Shown piece after piece: positions 57,181 through 64,000 of a DNA stretch of 64,000 bases. The notes below the pieces were generated by a model. The model was not told the DNA's origin, did no database searches, and saw nothing but the letters and a program-made list of their open reading frames with translations. The position numbers were made by a program, and so were the translations under genes. This DNA is from an uncultured Burkholderiales bacterium (GTDB taxonomy: Bacteria; Pseudomonadota; Gammaproteobacteria; Burkholderiales; Burkholderiaceae_C): positions 32,573 through 96,572 of the forward strand of contig CAIJQQ010000035.1 of the NCBI GenBank assembly GCA_903822825.1, read 5' to 3'. How positions within the stretch are numbered: position 1 is the stretch's first letter; the number at the start of each line of letters is the position of its first letter.

Positions 57181-57280
57181 TGCCCACATTGGTGCATGGA
57201 CAGATGACCACTCTAGGCGCATGGGGCGTTTTGGCGATTGGTGATTCCCCTGAGGGACTGCGCTGTGCGCGACAGGCCGT

Positions 57281-57286
57281 TAATAT
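57281..57286 (+). promoter_or_regulatory. Candidate -10 box of the 5-oxoprolinase gene (near-leaderless)
   Basis: TAATAT would start transcription about three bases before the ATG at 57296. No Shine-Dalgarno sequence is visible. Confidence 0.45.
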
Positions 57287-57295
57287 CTCAGCAAC

Positions 57296-60200
57296 ATGAA
57301 CACACAGACTTCTTTGCCCAAGTGGCAATTCTGGATCGACCGGGGCGGCACCTTCACCGATGTGGTGGGCAAAAGGCCTGACGGCAGCCTGGTCACGTAC
57401 AAACTGCTGAGCGAAAACCCCGAGCAATACCGCGATGCGGCGGTGGCGGGCATCCGCCATTTGCTGGGCTTGAAGCTCGGTGAGCCCGTCACGCCCGAGC
57501 GGGTCGAGTGCGTGAAGATGGGCACCACGGTGGCCACCAACGCTTTGCTGGAGCGCAAGGGCGAGCCCACTTTGCTGGTGACCACGCAAGGCTTTGGCGA
57601 CGCGCTGCGCATTGCCTACCAAAATCGCCCGCGATTATTCGACCGCCAGATCGTCTTACCCGAGCTGCTGTACAGCGCGGTGGTGGAGGCCCAAGAGCGC
57701 GTGGCGGTGGATGGCGAAGTTTTGCAGCCACTCGATGAAGCGCATTTGCGCACCCAATTGGCGAACTCCCACGCACAGGGCGTGCGCTCGGTGGCGGTGG
57801 TGTTCATGCACGGCTGGCGGCACACCGCGCACGAGCAGGCTGCGGCCCGCTTGGCGCGTGAAGTGGGCTTCACCCAAGTCAGCACTTCGCACCAGACCAG
57901 CCCGATGATGAAGCTGGTCAGCCGTGGCGACACCACGGTGGTCGATGCGTATTTGTCACCCATCCTGCGCCGCTATGTGAACCAGGTGGCGAGCGAAATG
58001 CCGGGCGTCAAGCTCATGTTCATGCAGTCTTCGGGCGGCCTCACAGACGCGCAGGTGTTCGCGGGCAAAGATGCCATTCTGAGTGGCCCAGCGGGCGGCA
58101 TCGTGGGCATGGCCCGCACCGCCCAGCTGGCCGGCCACGGCAAGGTGATTGGTTTTGACATGGGCGGCACGTCGACCGATGTGTCGCACTTTGCAGGGCA
58201 GTTTGAGCGCGAGTTTGAAACCCAAGTGGCGGGTGTGCGCATGCGCGCGCCGATGATGAGCATCCACACCGTGGCCGCAGGCGGCGGGTCTTTGCTGGCC
58301 TTTGACGGTGCGCGTTTTCGGGTGGGGCCGCAAAGCGCGGGGGCCAACCCGGGCCCGGCCAGTTACCGCCGGGGTGGACCGCTGGCCGTGACCGATGCGA
58401 ACGTGATGGTGGGCAAGGTGCAGCCGAAGTTTTTCCCCTCGGTGTTCGGGCCGGAGGCGAACCAGCCGTTGGACGCCGAGGTGGTGCGTGGCCATTTTTC
58501 AAAACTGGCCGCGCAAACCGGGCGTGCGGCTGAAGATGTGGCGCATGGCTTCATTCAGATCGCGGTGCAGCAGATGGCCAACGCGATCAAGAAAATTTCG
58601 GTGGCGCGGGGCTATGACGTGACGCGTTACACCTTGCAGTGCTTTGGCGGGGCAGGTGGGCAGCACGCTTGTCTGGTGGCCGATGCTTTGGGCATGACGC
58701 AGGTGCTGGTGCACCCGCTGGCGGGCGTTTTGTCGGCCTATGGCATGGGCTTGGCCGATCAAAACGTCATGCGCGAAGAATCGATTGAGCGGCGTTTGGA
58801 TGCCGCCGCCATGTCCCTCATGGCCGAGCGTTTGCAAATCTTGGGCGAGACCACGCGCCAAGCCTTGTTGGCGCAAATGGGCGGGGATGCAGCCAATGCC
58901 GAGCGCATCGAGCTGCGCCAACGTGTGCATTTGCGTTACGAGGGCACTGATTCGGCGCTGGTGGTGCCTTGGGGTGATCAGGCCGAATTGGTGGCTGGTT
59001 TCGTGGCCGCGTACCGGCAGCGCTTTGCCTTTTTGATGCAGGGCAAGGCGCTGGTGGCCGAGGCGGTGTCGGTGGAGGCGGTGTTGCCGGGTGATGCGCC
59101 CGAAGAGGCTGTGCTGGCCTTGCACCCCCGGCGCGAGGTGCCGCGCCGTGACACCGTGAAGGTGTACGCGGCCAATGCGCAAGGCGTGGCCCAGTGGCAG
59201 GGCGCCGCTTTGGTGGTGCGCGAGGACATGCGCCCTGGCGACGAGATCGATGGTCCGGCCATCATTGCCGAGAAAAACGCCACCACCGTGGTGGAGCCCG
59301 GTTGGCAAGCGCGGTTGACGGCGCTTGACCATTTGCTGCTGGTGCGCGTGCAAGCGCGTGCGGTCCAGCACGCCGCAGGCACGCAGGCCGACCCGGTGCT
59401 GCTGGAGGTGTTCAACAACCTGTTCATGAACATCGCCGAGCAGATGGGGCTGCAGCTGCAAAACACGGCCTACTCCGTCAACATCAAAGAGCGGCTGGAT
59501 TTTTCGTGTGCGCTGTTCAGCGCCGATGGCCATTTAATTGCCAACGCGCCGCACATGCCGGTGCACCTGGGCTCGATGGGCGAGAGCATCCAGACCGTGA
59601 TCCACGAAAACAAAGGGCGCATGCAGCCGGGCGATGTGTTTGTATTAAATGATCCTTACCACGGCGGCACGCATTTGCCCGACATCACGGTCATCACACC
59701 GGTGTACCTGAACGGCCATACAGACCCCGTGTTTTATGTCGGCTCACGCGGTCACCACGCCGATGTGGGCGGCTTGACGCCCGGCTCCATGCCGCCGTTT
59801 TCGACGCGCATCCAAGAAGAGGGCGTGCAGATCAACAACGTCAAGCTGGTCGAGGCGGGCCATCTGCGCGAAGCCGAGATGGTGGCGCTGCTGCAAAGCG
59901 GCGAATACCCCTCGCGCAATCCGCAGCAAAACATGGCCGACCTCAAAGCGCAGATCGCTGCCAACGAAAAAGGCGTGCAGGAATTGCGCCGCATGGTCGA
60001 GCAGTTTGGTCTGGACGTGGTGCAGTCCTACATGCGCCATGTGCAGGACAACGCCGAAGAATCGGTGCGCCGTGTCATCACGCGCCTCAAAGACGGGGCG
60101 TTCACTTTCCCGCTGGACAACGGGGCGCAGATCCAGGTGGCGGTGCGCGTCAATGCCGCCGAGCGCACGGCTGAGATCGATTTCACCGGCACCAGCGCCC

Positions 60201-60946
60201 AACTGCCGAACAACTTCAACGCGCCCCGTGCGGTGTGCATGGCGGCTGTGCTGTACGTGTTCCGCAGCTTGGTTCATGATGACATTCCGCTGAACGCGGG
60301 TTGCTTGAAGCCGCTCAAAGTCATCATTCCTCAGGGTTCCATGCTCAACCCCAATCCCCCTGCATCGGTGGTGGCGGGCAATGTGGAGACTTCGACTTGC
60401 ATCACCAACGCGCTGTTTGGCGCTTTGGGTGTGATGGCGGGCAGCCAGCCCACCATGAACAACTTCACCTTCGGCAATGCGCGGGTGCAGTACTACGAAA
60501 CCATTTCGGGAGGCAGCGGCGCGGGTGGTCGCTTTGATGCGCAAGGCGCTTTGGTGGGTGGTTTTGATGGCACCTCGGTGGTCCAAACCCACATGACCAA
60601 CTCGCGCCTCACGGACCCGGAGGTGCTGGAGTTCCGCTTTCCAGTGCGTCTGGAGAGTTACGCGATCCGCCAGGGCTCAGGCGGTGCTGGACGTTGGCAA
60701 GGCGGTGATGGCGGGGTGCGCCGAGTGCGCTTTCTGGAGCCCATGACGGCGGGCATTTTGTCCAACGGGCGTATCCATCCGGCCTTTGGCATGGCGGGCG
60801 GTCACAGCGGCCTGCCGGGCATCAACCGCGTGGTGCGCAGCGATGGCCGCATTGAGGAGTTGACACACATCGGCCAGGTCGAGATGCAACTGGGGGATGT
60901 GTTTGAGATTCACACGCCGGGTGGAGGTGGCTTCGGTCTGGCCTGA
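57296..60946 (+). CDS. 5-oxoprolinase (fused hydantoinase A and B domains)
   Basis: ATP-dependent hydrolysis of 5-oxo-L-proline to glutamate. The 1216-residue protein has the HyuA half from WIDRGGTFTDVVGKRPDG through the actin-like ATP-binding motifs (SSGGLTD, GFDMGGTSTDV) to about 690, then the HyuB half from NNLFMNIAEQMGLQLQNTAY through HLGSMGESIQTV, LNDPYHGGTHLPDITV and QGSGGAGRWQGGDGG. Length is typical for the fused eukaryote-like enzyme. It is divergent from a TRAP operon. Other hydantoinase or N-methylhydantoinase substrates cannot be excluded by sequence alone. Confidence 0.92.
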   Translation: MNTQTSLPKWQFWIDRGGTFTDVVGKRPDGSLVTYKLLSENPEQYRDAAVAGIRHLLGLKLGEPVTPERVECVKMGTTVATNALLERKGEPTLLVTTQGFGDALRIAYQNRPRLFDRQIVLPELLYSAVVEAQERVAVDGEVLQPLDEAHLRTQLANSHAQGVRSVAVVFMHGWRHTAHEQAAARLAREVGFTQVSTSHQTSPMMKLVSRGDTTVVDAYLSPILRRYVNQVASEMPGVKLMFMQSSGGLTDAQVFAGKDAILSGPAGGIVGMARTAQLAGHGKVIGFDMGGTSTDVSHFAGQFEREFETQVAGVRMRAPMMSIHTVAAGGGSLLAFDGARFRVGPQSAGANPGPASYRRGGPLAVTDANVMVGKVQPKFFPSVFGPEANQPLDAEVVRGHFSKLAAQTGRAAEDVAHGFIQIAVQQMANAIKKISVARGYDVTRYTLQCFGGAGGQHACLVADALGMTQVLVHPLAGVLSAYGMGLADQNVMREESIERRLDAAAMSLMAERLQILGETTRQALLAQMGGDAANAERIELRQRVHLRYEGTDSALVVPWGDQAELVAGFVAAYRQRFAFLMQGKALVAEAVSVEAVLPGDAPEEAVLALHPRREVPRRDTVKVYAANAQGVAQWQGAALVVREDMRPGDEIDGPAIIAEKNATTVVEPGWQARLTALDHLLLVRVQARAVQHAAGTQADPVLLEVFNNLFMNIAEQMGLQLQNTAYSVNIKERLDFSCALFSADGHLIANAPHMPVHLGSMGESIQTVIHENKGRMQPGDVFVLNDPYHGGTHLPDITVITPVYLNGHTDPVFYVGSRGHHADVGGLTPGSMPPFSTRIQEEGVQINNVKLVEAGHLREAEMVALLQSGEYPSRNPQQNMADLKAQIAANEKGVQELRRMVEQFGLDVVQSYMRHVQDNAEESVRRVITRLKDGAFTFPLDNGAQIQVAVRVNAAERTAEIDFTGTSAQLPNNFNAPRAVCMAAVLYVFRSLVHDDIPLNAGCLKPLKVIIPQGSMLNPNPPASVVAGNVETSTCITNALFGALGVMAGSQPTMNNFTFGNARVQYYETISGGSGAGGRFDAQGALVGGFDGTSVVQTHMTNSRLTDPEVLEFRFPVRLESYAIRQGSGGAGRWQGGDGGVRRVRFLEPMTAGILSNGRIHPAFGMAGGHSGLPGINRVVRSDGRIEELTHIGQVEMQLGDVFEIHTPGGGGFGLA

Positions 60947-61228
60947 TCAGTGCTGCGCTTTGGCGGGGTAGGGCTGTCCCTGCACCCGCAGGCCTTGCTC
61001 GGACAGTTGAGCCGCTTTTTTGGGGCCGATGCCCGGGGTGCGCTGCATCAGGTCTTTCCAGTCCTTGAAGGGCTGTCGCTCACGCTCTTGCAAGATGAGT
61101 CGGGTGGTGGCCGGCCCCAGGCCGCGCAGGCCGTCGAGGTCCATCTCGCGTGCATGTGCAATGTCCAAGGTCTGTGCGCAAGCCAGCTGAGCTGCCAGCA
61201 GCAGCCCGAGTGCGAAGCGGTGCTTCAT
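60947..61228 (-). CDS. Secreted helix-hairpin-helix protein, ComEA-like
   Basis: Exported DNA-binding protein of 93 residues. The signal peptide (KHRFALGLLLAAQLACAQ) is followed by a double helix-hairpin-helix unit (DLDGLRGLGPATTRLILQER, then LMQRTPGIGPKKAAQLSEQG). Such proteins pull DNA into the periplasm during natural transformation, but the match here is to the HhH domain only. GGGAGAG lies before the ATG at 61228. The stop codons of this gene and oplaH are adjacent. Confidence 0.82.
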   Translation of the reverse strand: MKHRFALGLLLAAQLACAQTLDIAHAREMDLDGLRGLGPATTRLILQERERQPFKDWKDLMQRTPGIGPKKAAQLSEQGLRVQGQPYPAKAQH

Positions 61229-61293
61229 TTTTTCTCTCCCTGTCGACGTGTCTCTGTGCCATTGTGCAGAAACAAGTCCAAAGAGGAAAGTGC

Positions 61294-62448
61294 TCAGAGT
61301 TCTTCGACGCGCCGGGGCGGGTAGCTGTCCCAGGCCTGGCAGCCAGGGCAATGCCAGAAGTGCTCTTTGGCTTCAAAGCCGCAAGCCGCGCACCGGTAAC
61401 GGGCCAAGGGGCGTGTCGCCGCCTCCAGGGCTTTTTGCACATCGGCAGGCATGGCTTGTTCGCCGGTGGCACTGCCCAACCAGCGCGTGGCCGCGATCAG
61501 TGAAGGGTGTTGTTGCAGATGGTCGAGGTAATGCTGCCGAGCCGCAGGTGTGTGCGCATCGGTGGGGGACTCCAAACTGGTCAGTGCTTGCAGCACATCG
61601 ATCGAAGGCTGGCGCTGGTAGTGGGCCAGCAACAGTGAAGCGGCTTCGCTGGTTTTGTGGGTGCTTTGAGCGGCTTTGGCCAGTGTGTCTGCGGCCAAAG
61701 GTGCGCTGGGGTCGGATTGGGCAAAGAGCGGTGCCAGGCATTCATAAGCCTTGTCTGCCTGGTTTTGCGTCAAATAGAGCTGGCCCAGCAAAAGGCGAGG
61801 ACGCGGGGCTTCAGGGGTTTGCGCCATGGCTTCTGCCAGTATGCCCAGTGCTTTGGCCGCATCTCCTTTGGCAAAGGCTTCGCGGGCTTGTTCGCAGCGG
61901 TAGTGCGCCTGTCGAACGCTGAAGTTGGCTTCTCCAGAGCGTTCCAGCAAGGCGGCGACTTGCGCGGCTTCTGGCCATTCGCGAGAGCGCTCGTAAATGG
62001 CCAGACGCGCCAATCGCGCTTGGCCTTCAAAGGAAGTGCCTTCGAGCTTGCGCAGTGCATCTTCGGCCCGATCGAGCAGTCCGGCCTTGAGGAAGTCCAG
62101 CGCCAGACCATGCTGGGCGCGTTGGCGGTCAGCCGTGCCCAAGTCGCCGCGTGAGAGCAGGTGCTCATGCACGCGCACGGCGCGGTCGTACTCGCCCCTG
62201 CGGCGGAACAAATTGCCCAATGCGAAGTGCAGCTCGGACGTGTCTGGGTCGTTCTGCACGGCTTCAATAAAGGCGTCAATGGCCTGGTCTTGTTGCTCGT
62301 TGAGCAGGTAGTTCAGGCCCTTGAAATAAGCGCGAGGCGCTTGTCGGTTGTTGATGCGCAGTTGGCGCAGGTCCAGGCGCGAAGCGATCCAGCCCAGGCC
62401 AAAAGCCACGGGCAGGCCGATCAAAATCCAAGTCAGGTCAAGCTCCAT
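61294..62448 (-). CDS. lapB: Lipopolysaccharide assembly protein B
   Basis: Membrane-anchored TPR protein of 384 residues that regulates LpxC turnover and LPS assembly. One N-terminal transmembrane helix (LTWILIGLPVAFGLGWIASR) precedes about nine TPR-like repeats, and the C-terminus has a rubredoxin-like zinc or iron knuckle, YRCAACGF ... HCPGCQAWDS. It overlaps lapA by 11 bases. Confidence 0.95.
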   Translation of the reverse strand: MELDLTWILIGLPVAFGLGWIASRLDLRQLRINNRQAPRAYFKGLNYLLNEQQDQAIDAFIEAVQNDPDTSELHFALGNLFRRRGEYDRAVRVHEHLLSRGDLGTADRQRAQHGLALDFLKAGLLDRAEDALRKLEGTSFEGQARLARLAIYERSREWPEAAQVAALLERSGEANFSVRQAHYRCEQAREAFAKGDAAKALGILAEAMAQTPEAPRPRLLLGQLYLTQNQADKAYECLAPLFAQSDPSAPLAADTLAKAAQSTHKTSEAASLLLAHYQRQPSIDVLQALTSLESPTDAHTPAARQHYLDHLQQHPSLIAATRWLGSATGEQAMPADVQKALEAATRPLARYRCAACGFEAKEHFWHCPGCQAWDSYPPRRVEEL

Positions 62449-62722
62449 CGCGGGTCTCGGCAGTTGGGGTGGTTTCAGCCGCCTGAACGGACTGGCGTGC
62501 GGTCTGGCGGTGACGCCACCAGCGCGGCACCATGCCCAGCACGCCCACGGCCACGCCCAAGGCGAACGCCGTCAACACAACCAGCACGGTGGGGGCAGAC
62601 CAGAAGGTGCCGAAAAAGAAATTGACGCGCGTTTCTTGCTGGTTGTTCAGCGCGAAAGCGAAGAGGGTGAAAAAAACAGCTGCCTTCAGCAGCCACTGGA
62701 CCAGCCGCAGCAATCGTTTCAT
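62438..62722 (-). CDS. lapA: Lipopolysaccharide assembly protein A
   Basis: Inner-membrane protein of 94 residues with two transmembrane helices (LLKAAVFFTLFAFALNNQ and TVLVVLTAFALGVAVGVLGM) separated by the conserved VNFFFGTF segment. It partners with LapB; the genes overlap by 11 bases. Confidence 0.92.
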   Translation of the reverse strand: MKRLLRLVQWLLKAAVFFTLFAFALNNQQETRVNFFFGTFWSAPTVLVVLTAFALGVAVGVLGMVPRWWRHRQTARQSVQAAETTPTAETRDGA

Positions 62723-62798
62723 CTGAGGACCTTGAAGCCTGGGTTCATTCTAGCGGCGCGGGCAGGGGCCTTCATGGTGGCGCTGCGTGCGTTGCACC

Positions 62799-63113
62799 TC
62801 ATTTTGGCGCGGGCTCAGCAGGCACAACGGGTGTGCCTGCATCGACGGCTTCGCGCAGGGCTTTGCCAGGTTTGAAATGCGGTACGCGTTTTTCGGGAAT
62901 CAACACGCTCTCGCCAGAGCGCGGATTGCGGCCCACGCGCGGGGGACGGCGGTTGATCGAGAAGCTGCCAAAACCGCGGATCTCAATGCGGTGGCCACGC
63001 ACCAGTGCATCGCTCATGGCGTCGAGCACCGTCTTGACGGCCAGTTCGGCGTCGCGGTGGGTCAACTGCGAAAAGCGGGCGGCCAGTTCTTCAACAAGAT
63101 CAGAGCGTGTCAT
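62799..63113 (-). CDS. ihfB: Integration host factor beta subunit
   Basis: DNA-bending nucleoid protein subunit of 104 residues. [17 protein letters not shown], the [22 protein letters not shown]-minor-groove arm and [10 protein letters not shown] are diagnostic; the proline at the arm tip (RNP) is conserved. A ten-residue Pro/Ala-rich tail extends beyond the usual end. It lies downstream of rpsA, past a terminator, so it depends on read-through or on its own promoter. Confidence 0.96.
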   Translation of the reverse strand: MTRSDLVEELAARFSQLTHRDAELAVKTVLDAMSDALVRGHRIEIRGFGSFSINRRPPRVGRNPRSGESVLIPEKRVPHFKPGKALREAVDAGTPVVPAEPAPK

Positions 63114-63155
63114 GGCAAAAGCGGGTCAGCAGGTGGGTCAGAAAATTCAGGCCTC

Positions 63156-63184
63156 AAAAAAAGCCTGCCCCGAAGGGCAGGCTT
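63156..63184 (-). terminator. Intrinsic terminator after rpsA
   Basis: Read on the minus strand, AAGCCTGCCC pairs with GGGCAGGCTT around TTCG and is followed by seven T residues. It lies between rpsA and ihfB. Confidence 0.92.
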
Positions 63185-63208
63185 GATGGGGTCACAACCG
63201 ATGCAAGA

Positions 63209-64000
63209 TCAGTTGTTGTCCAGCTTGGCGCGCAGCAAAGCGCCCAGGCTGGTGGTGCCAGCGTTTTCGCTCTTGGACTGTTGTGACAAGGAAGCCATGG
63301 CTTCTTGCTGGTCAACTTGGTCTTTGGCTTTGATCGACAACTGGATGTTGCGGGTCTTGCGATCCACGTTCACCACCACAGCGGTGACTTCGTCGCCGAC
63401 TTTGAGCACGTGGCTGGCGTCTTCCACGCGGTCACGCGAAATTTCGCTGACGCGCAGGTAGCCGATGATGTCTTCGCCCAGGTCGATTTCAGCGCCCTTG
63501 GCATCCACAGTCTTGACTTTGCCGGTGACGGTTTGGCCTTTGTCGTTGATGGAAGTGAAGGTGGTGAAAGGATCGGAGTCGAGCTGTTTGATGCCCAAGC
63601 TGATGCGCTCGCGGTCCACGTCCACAGCCAAGACCAAAGCCTCAACTTCTTGACCCTTCTTGAATTCGCGCACGGCGTTTTCGCCGGACTCGTTCCAAGA
63701 CAGGTCAGACAGGTGCACCAAGCCGTCGATGCCGGCAGCCAGGCCCACGAACACGCCGAAGTCGGTGATCGACTTGATCGGGCCCTTGACGCGGTCGCCG
63801 CGCTTGGTGTTCTGAGCAAACTCTTGCCACGGGTTGGCACGGCACTGCTTCATGCCCAAGCTGATGCGGCGCTTGTCTTCGTCTATCTCGAGGACCATGA
63901 CTTCGACTTCGTCACCCAAGGCAACGATCTTGGAAGGCGCCACGTTCTTGTTGGTCCAGTCCATTTCAGACACGTGCACCAAGCCTTCGATGCCGGGTTC
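63209..64000 (-). CDS. rpsA: 30S ribosomal protein S1 (partial, 5' part off the right edge)
   Basis: The visible 263 C-terminal residues contain three S1 RNA-binding repeats (for example [50 protein letters not shown]) and the closing [10 protein letters not shown]. The reading frame continues without interruption to the edge of the window; about half the protein lies outside. It is the first visible gene of the rpsA-ihfB-lapA-lapB block. Confidence 0.97.
   Translation of the reverse strand, partial: EPGIEGLVHVSEMDWTNKNVAPSKIVALGDEVEVMVLEIDEDKRRISLGMKQCRANPWQEFAQNTKRGDRVKGPIKSITDFGVFVGLAAGIDGLVHLSDLSWNESGENAVREFKKGQEVEALVLAVDVDRERISLGIKQLDSDPFTTFTSINDKGQTVTGKVKTVDAKGAEIDLGEDIIGYLRVSEISRDRVEDASHVLKVGDEVTAVVVNVDRKTRNIQLSIKAKDQVDQQEAMASLSQQSKSENAGTTSLGALLRAKLDNN

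Noticed and set aside
55605..57299. A 564-codon open frame antisense to the TRAP dctQ and dctP genes
   Set aside because: It spans two well-supported genes and the control region, and its translation is His/Gly/Val-rich without motifs.

Overview
The window is about 64 kb of high-GC, densely coded bacterial chromosome. The content points to a betaproteobacterium of the order Burkholderiales, probably family Comamonadaceae: several Bug/TctC-type solute-binding proteins without membrane partners, two TRAP transporters, an xseB-ispA-dxs operon divergent from a Rieske oxygenase, and an rpsA-ihfB-lapA-lapB block. The genus is not determinable from what I can see. No gene-free gap exceeds about 215 bases. 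I see no tRNA, rRNA, CRISPR array, insertion sequence or prophage, and every gene not cut by the window edge appears intact.

Layout. 1-8972: purine uptake and salvage (guanine deaminase, a BMP-type ABC transporter, a Rieske oxygenase translationally coupled to adenine deaminase, and a second BMP-type binding protein). 8991-12092: a GntR-regulated Bug/MmgE-PrpD operon. 12247-17613: dcd, rhlE, an orphan TonB-dependent receptor and a kynurenine-formamidase-like hydrolase. 17682-22741: an M20 amidohydrolase and two tandem Bug proteins, divergent from a LysR-TauE pair. 22808-23785: guaC. 23998-29974: a CusBAC-like heavy-metal RND operon with a small leader gene. 30079-43743: mostly housekeeping (uvrD, slyD, thrB, polA, xseB) mixed with a GST, a dienelactone hydrolase, a ZIP transporter, a sulfurtransferase, a DMT permease and a CntA/GbcA-like Rieske oxygenase, plus two REP/BIME-like repeats. 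43746-50410: ispA, dxs and a TakP-like TRAP system whose binding protein is convergent with its permease genes. 50502-54205: tungstate ABC transporter tupBCA, crcB and rdgC. 54265-60946: a TRAP operon divergent from a fused 5-oxoprolinase. 60947-64000: a secreted helix-hairpin-helix protein, lapB, lapA, ihfB and the 3' part of rpsA.

How genes work together. In the first block, an ABC transporter with two alternative binding proteins probably imports purines or nucleosides, which the two deaminases convert to xanthine and hypoxanthine; the Rieske enzyme in the middle is the unexplained member. The divergent TRAP/5-oxoprolinase pair suggests uptake and hydrolysis of 5-oxoproline or a related lactam.

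The most notable non-gene signal is a group of genes (rhlE, the TonB receptor, lysR, the metal-operon leader gene, uvrD, polA, gst, oplaH) that lack a Shine-Dalgarno sequence. Each has a -10-like hexamer spaced so that transcription would begin on, or 2-3 bases before, the start codon. This suggests frequent leaderless transcription.
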